A DNA stretch of 64,000 bases from Nonomuraea helvata (GTDB lineage: Bacteria; Actinomycetota; Actinomycetes; Streptosporangiales; Streptosporangiaceae): positions 1,488,001-1,552,000 of the forward strand of contig NZ_BAAAXV010000005.1 of assembly GCF_039535785.1 (NCBI RefSeq), in the 5' to 3' direction. Under the pieces are notes generated by a model. It did no database searches. It saw nothing but the letters and a program-made list of their open reading frames with translations, and was not told the origin of the DNA. Shown here piece after piece: positions 1 through 8,424 of the stretch. The number at the start of each line of letters is the position of its first letter. Positions within the stretch are counted from its first letter, which is position 1. Made by a program: the position numbers and the translations under genes.

Positions 1-124
1 GCCGGTCAGCCGGTACGCCAGCCGATACACGCGTGCGGAATGCGTCCGCACGACTTCCTCCCATGTAGGAGGAGTCCAGTCAGACGACACGGGAGTATCC
101 GCCTGGTGGTCGCTTTCGTCCACC
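1..124 (-). CDS. sigE: ECF sigma factor SigE, N-terminal fragment
   Basis: This is the 5' end of a gene that runs off the left edge. Read on the minus strand it contains PTWEEVVRTHSARVYRLAYR, which matches the start of sigma region 2 in actinobacterial SigE, an extracytoplasmic-function sigma factor for envelope stress. I chose the GTG at 124 because AGAGGAG lies just upstream; an in-frame ATG at 160 is the alternative. The divergent O-methyltransferase is the same neighbour as in mycobacteria (Rv1220c next to sigE), which supports the call. A SigE-type promoter lies about 100 bases upstream. Only about 41 residues are visible. Confidence 0.8.
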
Positions 125-225
125 AGAACTCCTCTCTTTGGGACCACCGCTACCGCCATAGTGCCTGGTTTCGTCCCTTCGTGCGCACTGCTGCCTTCGG
201 ACCGGCAAAGCCCGTCTAAACCTGC

Positions 226-251
226 AACGCCTTAGGACCCTCCTGAGTTCC
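226..251 (-). promoter_or_regulatory. Putative ECF (SigE-type) promoter of sigE
   Basis: On the minus strand there is GGAAC (251-247), a 17-base spacer and CGTT (229-226). This matches the -35 and -10 pattern of ECF sigma factors of the SigE group. It points toward sigE and would give a leader of roughly 95 bases, so it fits autoregulation. The match is by eye only. Confidence 0.5.
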
Positions 252-330
252 CGTCCCGGCGCGTCTCCCCTAGGCTGCGATCGGTGCCAATCACGCGGAC
301 CAATCGCACGAAAGTGGGGGGAGGCGGCCG

Positions 331-969
331 ATGACCAGTCCGGTGGAGGCCACTCTGGCCTATGCGGAGCAGTTCCATCAGGAAGATGACATCCTGCATG
401 CGGCGCGACAGCGCGGGCTGGAGATGGGAGCCGCACCCATCCCTCCCGGGAGCGGGGCGGCCCTGTGCTTCCTCGCCACCGCCGTCAACGCCAAGTCGGT
501 CGTCGAGATCGGCACGGGCTGCGGCGTCTCGGGCCTGTGGCTGCTACGCGGCATGCGCACAGACGGCACGCTGACGAGCGTCGACGTCGAGCCGGAGCAC
601 CAGCGGCTGGCCAGACAGGCGTTCGCCGAGGCGGGCTTCTCCGGCGGGCGGGTGCGGCTCATCTCGGGCCGGGCGCTCGACGTGCTGCCGCGGCTGTCGG
701 ACGGCGGCTACGACCTGGTGTTCGCCGACGGCGCGCGGCAGGAGTACGCCGACTATCTGGCAGAGGCGGTCCGCCTGTTGCGCGTGGGCGGCGTCGTGGC
801 CGTCGGCAACATGTTGTGGCGCAACCGGGTGGCCGACCCGGCGCAGCGCGACGCCGACACGGTCGCGCTGCGCGAGGTGGGCAAGCTGGTGCAGTCGGAC
901 GACCGCCTCCGCTCGGTGCTCATACCGCTGGGCGACGGCCTCCTCGCCGCGATCAAGATCGCCGACTAG
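331..969 (+). CDS. O-methyltransferase, SAM-dependent
   Basis: A 212-residue class I methyltransferase of the Methyltransf_3 (catechol/caffeoyl-CoA O-methyltransferase-like) family. Motif I, VVEIGTGCGVSG, is near residues 57-68, followed by the acidic SVDVEPEH strand and the YDLVFADGAR segment that normally binds the metal and cosubstrate. GGGGGAGG just upstream of the ATG is a strong ribosome binding site. It is divergent from sigE, as in Mycobacterium, which suggests a link to envelope stress, but the substrate is unknown. Its 3' end overlaps the 3' end of pepA by four bases. Confidence 0.85.
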   Translation: MTSPVEATLAYAEQFHQEDDILHAARQRGLEMGAAPIPPGSGAALCFLATAVNAKSVVEIGTGCGVSGLWLLRGMRTDGTLTSVDVEPEHQRLARQAFAEAGFSGGRVRLISGRALDVLPRLSDGGYDLVFADGARQEYADYLAEAVRLLRVGGVVAVGNMLWRNRVADPAQRDADTVALREVGKLVQSDDRLRSVLIPLGDGLLAAIKIAD

Positions 970-2369
970 GCGCGGGTCAGCCACTCCAGCAGGAGGCGGA
1001 CGCCGAACCCGGTGGCGCCCTTGGTCAGCGTGCCCTCGTCCACCGTGCTGCGCCCGACGCCGGCGATATCGAGGTGCGCCCACGGGCGCCGCCCCGCGAA
1101 CTCCCGCAGGAAGAGCGCCGCCGTGATCGACCCGGCACCGAACCTCGACCCTGACTCGACGTTGGCGAGGTCGGCGATCGACGACTCCAGCGCGGGCTTG
1201 TACTCGTCGATCAGCGGCATCCGCCACAGCCGGTCGTCGCTGCCGTCCGCGGCCTCGAGGAGCTGCTTGGCCAGCACGTCGTCGGAGGCGTAGACGGCGC
1301 CGACGTTGCGGCCGAGCGCCACCGTGATCGCGCCGGTGAGCGTGGCGATGTCCACCACCGCGTCGGGGTCGAGCACGGCGTCTGCGTAGGCGAGCGCGTC
1401 GGCCAGCACCAGCCGGCCCTCGGCGTCGGTGTTGAGCACCTCGACCGTGCGCCCGCCGTAATGCTTGATCACGTCGCTGGGCCGCTGGGCCGTGCCGGAG
1501 GGCATGTTCTCGGCCGCGGCGATCAGCCCGGTGACGCGTACGGGCGCGCCCAGCTCGGCCAGCGCGCCGAGCACGGCGATCACGACCGCGCCGCCCGCCA
1601 TGTCGGTCTTCTGGGTCTTCATGTTGTCGGTCGGCTTGAGCGACAGCCCGCCCGAGTCGAACGTGATCCCCTTGCCGACCAGCACCACGTGCCGGTCGGT
1701 CGGCTCCGCGGGCGTGTAGGAGAGCTGGATGAGCCTGGGCGGGCTGACCGAGCCCCTGCCGACGGCGAGGATGCCGCCGAACCCGTCGGCCTGGAGCTGC
1801 TCCTCGTCCCAGACCCGCACGGGCAGCCCGCGCTCGGTGGCCCGCTCGGCCAGCCAGGCGGGGTTCTTGACGGAGGAGGGCGTGTTGGCCAGGTCACGCG
1901 CGAGCGCCACCGCCTGTGCCACGACCTGCGCGCGCCGCACCTGCGCCGCGTCGGCGCCCGCGAACGCCAGCGCCCGCACCGGCTTCTTGCCCTCACTACC
2001 GATCTTGAACGAGTACGCCGCCAGCAATGCCGCCTCGGCGAACGCCGCCACGTCGCCCTCGGGCGTCACCACGGTCAGTGTGTCCCTGCCCTTGGCCCTG
2101 CGGGCCAGCGCGGCGCCGGCCTTGCGCAGAGCTCGCGCCGAGCCGTCGCCCACACCGTAGAGCAGCACCCGGCCCACGCCGTCGGCCCGCGCCACAGGGA
2201 CCTCGACGATCTCCCCCGCCTCGCCCTTCGCCTCGTAGTGGGCCAGCAGATCGCCCACCGGCAGGTGCAGCTCGACCTCGGGGCTGAGGTCGGAGCCGTA
2301 AGGCACGGCCAGTAGCTCGGCGCCGTCGGGAACCTCGGCGACCACCGAAGCAGTGGTCTCAATGGGCAC
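966..2369 (-). CDS. pepA: Leucyl aminopeptidase (M17 family)
   Basis: Cytosolic di-metal aminopeptidase, about 467 residues, the normal size for PepA. The C-terminal catalytic domain shows GKGITFDSGGLSLKP (Lys and Asp metal/substrate ligands) and the family signature NTDAEGRLVLADAL, which carries metal-binding Asp and Glu and the catalytic Arg. The N-terminal macrodomain-like half is also present. I placed the start at the GTG at 2369, preceded by GAGGAGAGG; a TTG at 2384 would put that ribosome site inside the gene. It is transcribed on its own, separated from the upstream DUF3117 gene by a hairpin. Confidence 0.93.
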   Translation of the reverse strand: MPIETTASVVAEVPDGAELLAVPYGSDLSPEVELHLPVGDLLAHYEAKGEAGEIVEVPVARADGVGRVLLYGVGDGSARALRKAGAALARRAKGRDTLTVVTPEGDVAAFAEAALLAAYSFKIGSEGKKPVRALAFAGADAAQVRRAQVVAQAVALARDLANTPSSVKNPAWLAERATERGLPVRVWDEEQLQADGFGGILAVGRGSVSPPRLIQLSYTPAEPTDRHVVLVGKGITFDSGGLSLKPTDNMKTQKTDMAGGAVVIAVLGALAELGAPVRVTGLIAAAENMPSGTAQRPSDVIKHYGGRTVEVLNTDAEGRLVLADALAYADAVLDPDAVVDIATLTGAITVALGRNVGAVYASDDVLAKQLLEAADGSDDRLWRMPLIDEYKPALESSIADLANVESGSRFGAGSITAALFLREFAGRRPWAHLDIAGVGRSTVDEGTLTKGATGFGVRLLLEWLTRA

Positions 2370-2391
2370 GGGACCTCTCCTCAAACGTCAG

Positions 2392-2421
2392 CGACCCTGG
2401 CGCCGGATTACGCCAGGGTCG
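2392..2421 (-). terminator. Hairpin terminator after the DUF3117 gene
   Basis: CGACCCTGGCG (2392-2402) and CGCCAGGGTCG (2411-2421) form an 11-bp perfect stem with an 8-base loop. It lies between the stop of the DUF3117 gene and the start of pepA, both on the minus strand. There is no clear T-run, as is common in actinobacteria. Confidence 0.6.
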
Positions 2422-2445
2422 TGGATCAAACTCTTTCGGGAACTC

Positions 2446-2613
2446 TCAGCCGACGACGTTCTTCAACGCCTCGCCGAGCGCCTTTGCCTCGTCGGCGGAG
2501 ATCTCCACGACGAGCCGGCCGCCACCCTCCAGGGGGACCCGCATGACAATGCCGCGCCCTTCCTTGGTGACCTCGAGCGGACCATCGCCGGTCCGCGGCT
2601 TCATCGCCGCCAT
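2446..2613 (-). CDS. DUF3117 small conserved protein
   Basis: A 55-residue protein starting MAAMKPRTGDGPLEVTKEG, which I recognise as the actinobacterial DUF3117 family (54-57 residues, very conserved). It is probably a small beta-rich cytosolic protein of unknown function. The start is set by AGGAAGGG upstream of the ATG at 2613; the open frame extends further upstream but that part is not family-like. A strong hairpin follows it. Confidence 0.85.
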   Translation of the reverse strand: MAAMKPRTGDGPLEVTKEGRGIVMRVPLEGGGRLVVEISADEAKALGEALKNVVG

Positions 2614-2794
2614 GCGTGCATCCCTTCCTGCCTTGGGCTCCCGCGGCCCGCGATTTCCGACCGCCCATGGGGGGTGGTCGGCGCATTCACGTCTTCTGTG
2701 ATGTCCTATTCTCCCGCATCGAGAGCGCTCATGGGTAACGATCTCCTCCCAGAATGCGTTGTCGAGATGTGCGTTGACGTCCAAACTGGACTTC

Positions 2795-3571
2795 GTGCAC
2801 GCTCGCGCCGCTCTGTTCGATCTCTACGGAGACCACCTGCGTTCGCGCGGTGGACAGGCGTCCGTCGCCGCGCTCGTCAGGCTCATGAAGCCCCTGGAAA
2901 TAGCCGCTCCCGCCGTCCGCACCGCCGTCTCACGCATGGTGCGTCAGGGATGGCTGCGGCCGACCAGGCTGCCTCAGGGCGCCGGCTACGGGCTCACGCC
3001 GAAGTGCGTCAGGCGTCTGGACGAGGCCGCGCTGAGAATTTACCGAGCCGGGACATTGACTTGGCCCGGCCGGTGGCACCTGATCGTCTTCGAGCCGGTC
3101 AAGGAGCGGCCGCGCAGGGAGAGGCTCAGGGCCGACCTGGCGTTCCTCGGGTACGCGTCGCTGTCGGAGACGACGTGGATCGGTCCACGGTCGTCGATCG
3201 AGCTCGACCACCTGCTGGAGACCGAGGGCGTGCGGGCCGACCGGTTCGACGCGGCGCTCGAGGGCGACCCGCGCGAGCTGGTGGCCCGGGCATGGGATCT
3301 GGACGCCATCGGCGAGGCGTACGAGCAATGGCTGGCCGAGGCTGTCACGCTGATCAGCGCACTGCCCGATCGGTCTCCCGCGGACCGGGTCTTCGCCACC
3401 AGGAGCAGGCTCGTGCACGGCTGGCGCAACTTCCTGTTCCGCGACCCGGGCCTGCCACCCGAGCTGCTGCCCGCGGGGTGGCCGGGTGAGAAGGCCAGAA
3501 TCTACTTCGAGCAGGAGGCCGCCCGGCTGCTGCCCGCAGCCGCCGCGTTCGTCGACAGGGAGTTGATGTGA
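2795..3571 (+). CDS. PaaX family transcriptional regulator
   Basis: About 258 residues, typical of PaaX, the repressor of phenylacetate catabolism. The N-terminal winged helix (ALFDLYGDHLRSRGG, then VRTAVSRMVRQGWL as recognition region) is followed by the PaaX central domain (TWPGRWHLIVFEP) and the C-terminal domain (WRNFLFRDPGLPPELLP). I start it at GTG 2795, where family similarity begins; no good ribosome site is visible, and the frame is open back to a TTG at 2759. It overlaps the following enoyl-CoA hydratase by GTGA, so the two are cotranscribed. No paa catabolic operon is in view. Confidence 0.85.
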   Translation: MHARAALFDLYGDHLRSRGGQASVAALVRLMKPLEIAAPAVRTAVSRMVRQGWLRPTRLPQGAGYGLTPKCVRRLDEAALRIYRAGTLTWPGRWHLIVFEPVKERPRRERLRADLAFLGYASLSETTWIGPRSSIELDHLLETEGVRADRFDAALEGDPRELVARAWDLDAIGEAYEQWLAEAVTLISALPDRSPADRVFATRSRLVHGWRNFLFRDPGLPPELLPAGWPGEKARIYFEQEAARLLPAAAAFVDRELM

Positions 3572-4344
3572 TCCGCTATGACGTGGCCGACGCCGTCGCC
3601 ACCATCACCCTCGACCGCCCAGAAGCCATGAACTCGCTGACCGCGGCGGCCAAGGACGGCCTGCTCTCCGCGCTGCGCGGCGCGGCGCAGGACCGCGCGG
3701 TCAGGGCCGTCCTGCTCACCGGCTCGGGCCGGGCCTTCTGCGCCGGTCAGGACCTGCGTGAGCACGCGGACAACCTGGAGGCGGGCCGCGGCCTGGCCGA
3801 CACGGTCCGCGAGCACTACAACCCGATCATCGAGCTGATCACCACCATGCCCAAGCCGGTGGTGGCCGCGGTCAACGGCGTCGCGGCCGGGGCGGGCGCG
3901 TCCCTGGCCTTCGCCTGCGACCTGCGGGTGGCCTCGGAGAAGGCGAAGTTCGCGCTGGCGTTCTCCGGCATCGGGCTGGTCCCCGACTCGGGCGCGTCGT
4001 GGACGCTGCAGCGCCTGGTGGGCCGGGGCCGCGCGGCCGAGCTGCTGCTGCTCGGCGAGCCGCTCGACGCGGCCCGCGCGCTGGAGCTGGGCCTGGTGAC
4101 GCGCGTGGTCCCCGCCGACGACGTGCTGAAGACCGCCCAGGAGCTGGCCGTACGCCTCGCGCAGGGCCCCACCCTGGCCTACGCCGCCACCAAGCGGGCG
4201 CTGGCCTACGCCGCCACGCACTCACTGTCCGACGCGCTGGCCCTGGAGGCCGAGCTCCAGGACGAATGCGCCGCCACCCAGGACCACCGGAACGCCACCC
4301 GCGCCTTCCTCGCCAAGGAACGCCCGACGTTCCGCGGCGAGTGA
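3568..4344 (+). CDS. Enoyl-CoA hydratase/isomerase, PaaG-like
   Basis: A 258-residue crotonase-fold protein. Oxyanion-hole segments are visible as GRAFCAGQDLREH and NGVAAGAGASLAFACDLRVA. The stretch GIGLVPDSGASWTLQRLVG carries the Asp typical of PaaG-type isomerases and lacks the second Glu of classical hydratases. This fits 1,2-epoxyphenylacetyl-CoA isomerase in phenylacetate degradation, and the translational coupling to a PaaX regulator agrees. The exact substrate is an inference. Its start is a GTG inside the paaX stop. It ends 15 bases from the convergent tag gene. Confidence 0.85.
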   Translation: MIRYDVADAVATITLDRPEAMNSLTAAAKDGLLSALRGAAQDRAVRAVLLTGSGRAFCAGQDLREHADNLEAGRGLADTVREHYNPIIELITTMPKPVVAAVNGVAAGAGASLAFACDLRVASEKAKFALAFSGIGLVPDSGASWTLQRLVGRGRAAELLLLGEPLDAARALELGLVTRVVPADDVLKTAQELAVRLAQGPTLAYAATKRALAYAATHSLSDALALEAELQDECAATQDHRNATRAFLAKERPTFRGE

Positions 4345-4359
4345 CGTCCGCGGAAGCCT

Positions 4360-4914
4360 TCAGCGCGAACGGGCCACACAGCCCTCGATATGGTCGTTGA
4401 CCAAGCCGATGGCCTGCATCAACGCGTAGGCCGTGGTCGGGCCGACGAACCTGAAGCCGTGCTTCTTCAGCTCCTTGGCCAGCGCCTTGGAGCCCGGCGT
4501 GGTCGCGGGCACGTCGGCCATCGAACCCGGCACGGGCGCGTCGGGGTCGGCGAAGCGCCACACCAGGTCCGACAGGCCATCCGGCAGGTCCATGGCGGCC
4601 CTGGCGTTGTTGATCGCGGCCTCGATCTTGGCCCGGTTGCGTACGATGCCCACGTCGCCGAGCAGGCGCTCCACGTCCTGCTCGGTGTAGGAGGCGACCT
4701 TGGGGATGGAGAAGCGGTCGAAGGCGGCGCGGAAGTTCTCCCGCTTGCGCAGGATCGTCAGCCACGACAGGCCCGACTGGAACGCCTCCAGCGCCACGCG
4801 CTCGAAGACCGCGTCATCGCCTCTGAGCGGGCGGCCCCACTCCTCGTCGTGGTAGGCGATGTACATCGGGTTCGCCGCCATACCCGTCCAGGTGCATCGG
4901 ATCAGCTCGGTCAC
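4360..4914 (-). CDS. tag: DNA-3-methyladenine glycosylase I
   Basis: A 184-residue Tag enzyme, which removes 3-methyladenine from alkylated DNA in base excision repair. RCTW near the N-terminus, the His in YHDEEWG, and the closing His and Cys in NDHIEGC are the four zinc ligands of the family. LSWLTILRKRENFRAAF and YTEQDVERLL belong to the helix-hairpin-helix fold. The GTG start overlaps the stop of the upstream DivIVA-like gene (GTGA), so the two are cotranscribed. Confidence 0.93.
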   Translation of the reverse strand: MTELIRCTWTGMAANPMYIAYHDEEWGRPLRGDDAVFERVALEAFQSGLSWLTILRKRENFRAAFDRFSIPKVASYTEQDVERLLGDVGIVRNRAKIEAAINNARAAMDLPDGLSDLVWRFADPDAPVPGSMADVPATTPGSKALAKELKKHGFRFVGPTTAYALMQAIGLVNDHIEGCVARSR

Positions 4915-5705
4915 CGGCGCTCGTCCCCGTCCTTGCCCTGCGCGACGCGTACGGCCTCCTCGTCGCCCTGGGGCTTCTCGTCGCCCTGGGCCTCGTCGTC
5001 GCCCGTCTTGAGGTCGCTCTCGCCGCTCTTCACTCCCTCAGGCCCCTCGTCGGCCCCTTCCCCGGGCTCGGAGGACTCGTCCACGGGCGCCGCCGCAGGA
5101 GTGTCCGAGTCGTCGGCCGCGGGCTCGGCGGCGGGCTCATCAGCCGGGAGCTCATCGGCCGGGGACTCCGTCTCGGTACGCTCGCTCTCCGGGGCGGCGG
5201 TCACGGCGTCCTCCGGCGGGATCCGCCACTCCGGGTCCTCCGGCGGGCGGCGCAGGTCGGCGGTGCCGTCCCAGGAGACCGCGGTGCCGCTGGACGACAC
5301 GGGGTCGCCCGACTCCGGCAGCTCGCGGGCGACGGCCGGCGCATCGGGCGAGTGCTCAGTACGGGGACCGGCCCCCGGCGCGGCGTACACCTCCTGGCGC
5401 GCGTGCAGCCGGCTGGCCAGCAGCTCGGAGACCCGCTGCTCCAGCACCGCGATCCGCGTGTCACGCGCGCTGATGGCGTTGGCGGCCCTGCGCAGGGTCT
5501 CGTCGACGCTCGCCGTGTGGTATCCGACCAGGTTGACCGGCAGTTGGAGCGCCATGAAGTCGACCGCCGTGAGCTGTCCCGGCTCGGGGAGGTCGAGCGG
5601 CGGCACATCGGGCGGGAACGCGGTCAGCTCTCCGCCCCTGCCGATGGAGACCAGGACCACGCAGGCCAGAATGGCGATGGCGGCGATGGCGAGTATGACC
5701 AGCAC
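4911..5705 (-). CDS. DivIVA domain-containing membrane protein
   Basis: About 264 residues. One N-terminal membrane helix (LVILAIAAIAILACVVLVS) is followed by a short DivIVA-like motif, NLVGYHTASVDETLRRAANA, then a coiled segment (ISARDTRIAVLEQRVSELL). The C-terminal 150 residues are Glu/Asp/Pro-rich and look disordered. DivIVA-like proteins bind curved membrane and organise polar growth or division, so it may be a minor cell-wall organiser; this is inference. The start is uncertain: I use GTG 5705 just before the helix, though the frame opens at 5744. It is coupled to tag. Confidence 0.65.
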   Translation of the reverse strand: MLVILAIAAIAILACVVLVSIGRGGELTAFPPDVPPLDLPEPGQLTAVDFMALQLPVNLVGYHTASVDETLRRAANAISARDTRIAVLEQRVSELLASRLHARQEVYAAPGAGPRTEHSPDAPAVARELPESGDPVSSSGTAVSWDGTADLRRPPEDPEWRIPPEDAVTAAPESERTETESPADELPADEPAAEPAADDSDTPAAAPVDESSEPGEGADEGPEGVKSGESDLKTGDDEAQGDEKPQGDEEAVRVAQGKDGDERR

Positions 5706-5775
5706 ATTGGCATCGTACTCACACCATCGTGGCACTTGCCCCAACCTGCGAAGTCCCGGGTGGTGAGCACGCAGG

Positions 5776-6360
5776 TCAGCCTGCGGCCTCGCCCAGTTCG
5801 GCGATGCTGGGCCTGACCGGCTGGCCGCGCGACTCCAGGTGGGTGAACGCCTCGTCCACGGTGGTGGTCCAGGAGATCGCGTCGAAGACGTCGGGCCGGG
5901 TGAAGCCCTCGTCGTACAGGTGGCTCATCAACTCCTTGAGCGGGGCGTACAGGCCCCAGGGGTCGAGGATCACCAAGGGGCGGTCGTGGATGCCGAGCAC
6001 CCGCGCGGTCCAGATCTCGAAGAGCTCCTCCAGGGTGCCGATGCCGCCCGGCAGCACGAGGAACGCGTCGGAGCGCGCGTCCATGACCCCCTTGCGCTCA
6101 CGCATGTCGGCGGTGACGATCAGCTCGTCCGACTCCTCGTCCGCGACCTCGATGTCCACCAGCACCTGCGGGATCACGCCGACCGTGCGCCCGCCGGCCG
6201 CGCGGACGGCCGAGGTCACGGCGCCCATGCAGGAGACCGTGGCGCCGCCGCTCACCAGGGTGTGGCCCCGCTTGGCGAGCTCGGCGCCCACGTGTGCGGC
6301 CAGGTCGATGTACTTGTGGTCGATGTTCTGGCTGGAGGCGCAGAAGACGCAGATGTTCAC
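5776..6360 (-). CDS. LOG family protein (TIGR00730), first copy
   Basis: A 194-residue Rossmann-fold protein. It begins VNICVFCASS and has SGGATVSCMGAV, MRERKGVMDARSDAF and the family motif PGGIGTLEELFE. LOG proteins are cytokinin riboside 5'-monophosphate phosphoribohydrolases in plants and several bacteria, so it likely cleaves an N6-modified AMP or a related nucleotide. The start GTG 6360 lies 11 bases after the stop of a second LOG gene, so the pair forms an operon. Confidence 0.85.
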   Translation of the reverse strand: MNICVFCASSQNIDHKYIDLAAHVGAELAKRGHTLVSGGATVSCMGAVTSAVRAAGGRTVGVIPQVLVDIEVADEESDELIVTADMRERKGVMDARSDAFLVLPGGIGTLEELFEIWTARVLGIHDRPLVILDPWGLYAPLKELMSHLYDEGFTRPDVFDAISWTTTVDEAFTHLESRGQPVRPSIAELGEAAG

Positions 6361-6371
6361 ATCGAGGAAGC

Positions 6372-7178
6372 CTATTGGGGCTCGGCGTACTGGGCCTCGG
6401 CGGCCTCCAGCTCCTCCTCCAACTGCTTGGAGCGGGCCCGGTCGGCGTCCACGATGATGCGCACGGCCTCGTCCACGTCGTCGGTGACGGTGATCAGGTC
6501 GAGGTCCTGCGGAGCGATCTTGCCGGTGCTCAGCAGGGTGCCCTTGATCCAGTCGAGCAGCCCGCCCCAGAACTCGCTGCCCATCAGCACCACGGGGAAG
6601 GACGTGACCTTGCGGGTCTGCACCAGGGTCAGCGCCTCGAACAGCTCGTCGAGCGTGCCGAAGCCGCCGGGCAGCGTGATGAAGCCGCACGAGTACTTGA
6701 CGAACATCGTCTTGCGCACGAAGAAGTAGCGGAACTCGATGCCGAGGTCGACGTAGTCGTTCATGCGCTGCTCGAACGGCAGCTCGATGCCGAGCCCGAC
6801 CGACATCGCGCCGTCGACCTCGCTCGCGCCGCGGTTGGCGGACTCCATGACGCCCGGCCCGCCGCCCGTGATCACCGCGTAGCCCGCCTCGGCCAGCGCC
6901 CGGCCGAGCGCGCGGCCCATCTGGTATTCAGGCGTCCCCTCCGGCGTGCGGGCGGAGCCGAAGACCGTGACCGCCTGCGGCACCTCCGCGAGCTGGCCGA
7001 ACCCCTCCACGAACTCCGCCTGGATCCGCAGCACCCGCCACGGGTCCATGTGGACCCAGTCGGACGGCCCCTGGCGGGCGAGCAGGCGCTGGTCGTGCGT
7101 GGAGCTGGGGACGAGGTGACCGCGGACGACCGCCTGACCCTGACGGCGTTCAGGACGTGACTGTTTCATGCTCGCCAC
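6372..7178 (-). CDS. LOG family protein (TIGR00730), second copy
   Basis: A 268-residue longer-type LOG protein. It has the nucleotide-binding ITGGGPGVMESANRGA and the PGGFGTLDELFEALTLVQT motif. The N-terminal 50 residues extend beyond the short paralogue downstream and the C-terminus is a Glu-rich helix. This longer type is widespread in actinobacteria; nucleotide 5'-monophosphate hydrolysis is the likely activity. I use GTG 7178 because GAGGA lies six bases upstream; ATG 7169 is possible. It is first in the two-gene operon. Confidence 0.85.
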   Translation of the reverse strand: MASMKQSRPERRQGQAVVRGHLVPSSTHDQRLLARQGPSDWVHMDPWRVLRIQAEFVEGFGQLAEVPQAVTVFGSARTPEGTPEYQMGRALGRALAEAGYAVITGGGPGVMESANRGASEVDGAMSVGLGIELPFEQRMNDYVDLGIEFRYFFVRKTMFVKYSCGFITLPGGFGTLDELFEALTLVQTRKVTSFPVVLMGSEFWGGLLDWIKGTLLSTGKIAPQDLDLITVTDDVDEAVRIIVDADRARSKQLEEELEAAEAQYAEPQ

Positions 7179-7324
7179 GGTAGTTCCTCTGGCGACACGT
7201 AGGTGGTCTGAGTGCGAAACCCCTGGTGAACCGTGCGAACCACCGCGCTAAAAAATCTTGAAAAAACGAGGGAACCGGATTTCGACTGACCTGCGTCTAA
7301 CTGCCGAGGGTGCTGCTCGGGACT

Positions 7325-7370
7325 GAAAGTGGTCTTCCCCGCCAAATGGCCGGCGAGGAAGGCCACTTTC
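7325..7370 (-). terminator. Long hairpin terminator of dapD-dapE
   Basis: GAAAGTGG (7325-7332) pairs with CCACTTTC (7363-7370), then CTTCC with GGAAG and CGCC with GGCG. The stem of about 17 bp has one mismatch or bulge and a loop near 7344-7351. It overlaps the dapE stop codon, so the end of the coding sequence is part of the hairpin. Confidence 0.6.
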
Positions 7371-8424
7371 ATTTTGTCAGCCAGTCGAGCAGGGCCCGCT
7401 CGCTCTCGACGATCTTCGGCAGCGACACGTACTCGCCCTGCTGGTGCGCCAGATTCGGATCCCCCGGACCGTAGTTGACGGCGGGCACCCCGAGCGCCGA
7501 GAAGCGGGCGACGTCCGTCCAGCCCAGCTTGGCGCGGGGCGTGCCGCCGACGGCCGCGGTGAAGGCCGCCGCCACCGGATGCGTCAGCCCCGGCCTGGCC
7601 CCCGGTGCGGCGTCGACGAAGGCCACCTCGAACCCGTCGAACACCTCGCGTACGTGCTCCTGCGCCTGCTCGATCGTCAGATCGGGCGCGAACCGGTAGT
7701 TGACGGTCACCACGCAGAGGTCGGGGATGACGTTGCCCGCGACCCCGCCCCGGACGCCGACCGCGTTCAGTCCCTCGTGGTACTCGAGCCCGTCCACGAC
7801 CGGCAGCCGCGCCTCGTACGCGTTCAGCCTGGCCAGCACCGGCTCGATCCCGTGAATGGCGTTGATCCCGAACCACGACCTGGCGCTGTGGGCCCGCTTG
7901 CCCCGCACCGTGATGTCGGCGCGCAGCGTGCCCTGGCAGCCGCCCTCGATCACGCCGTCGGTCGGCTCCATCAGCACCGCGAAGTCGGCGGCCAGCCAGT
8001 CGGGGTGCTCCCTGGCCACGCGGTTGAGGCCGTTGCGCTCGGCCTCGATCTCCTCGCAGTCGTAGAAGACGTACGTGACGTCCTTGTTCGGCGCGGGCAC
8101 GGTGGCCGCCAGCTTGAGCGCGACCGCCACGCCGGCCTTCATGTCGGAGGTGCCGCACCCGTACAGCAGGTCGCCCTCCACCCGGCTGGGCAGGTTGTCC
8201 GCGACGGGGACGGTGTCGAGGTGCCCGGCGATCAGCACGCGCTCGGCCCGGCTCAGCTCCGTGCGGGCGACGACCGTGTCGCCCGACCTGTCCACCTTCA
8301 GGTACGGCAGCGCGGACAGCGCCCGCTCCACCTCGTCGGCCAGCGCGCGTTCGCCGCCGCTCACCGACTCGATGTCCACGATCGCGGCGGTCAGGGCGCG
8401 TACGTCCTGCGTCAGGTCAAGCAT
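7369..8424 (-). CDS. dapE: Succinyl-diaminopimelate desuccinylase
   Basis: A 351-residue M20-family dizinc amidohydrolase that releases L,L-diaminopimelate from its N-succinyl form, for lysine and peptidoglycan. Visible metal and catalytic motifs are AGHLDTVPVADN (His, Asp), YGCGTSDMKAG (Asp bridge), FYDCEEIEAERNGL (catalytic Glu pair) and LMEPTDGVIEGGCQGT. Actinobacterial DapE of this type is near 350 residues. The ATG at 8424 overlaps the dapD stop (ATGA), so dapD and dapE are translationally coupled. Confidence 0.93.
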   Translation of the reverse strand: MLDLTQDVRALTAAIVDIESVSGGERALADEVERALSALPYLKVDRSGDTVVARTELSRAERVLIAGHLDTVPVADNLPSRVEGDLLYGCGTSDMKAGVAVALKLAATVPAPNKDVTYVFYDCEEIEAERNGLNRVAREHPDWLAADFAVLMEPTDGVIEGGCQGTLRADITVRGKRAHSARSWFGINAIHGIEPVLARLNAYEARLPVVDGLEYHEGLNAVGVRGGVAGNVIPDLCVVTVNYRFAPDLTIEQAQEHVREVFDGFEVAFVDAAPGARPGLTHPVAAAFTAAVGGTPRAKLGWTDVARFSALGVPAVNYGPGDPNLAHQQGEYVSLPKIVESERALLDWLTK

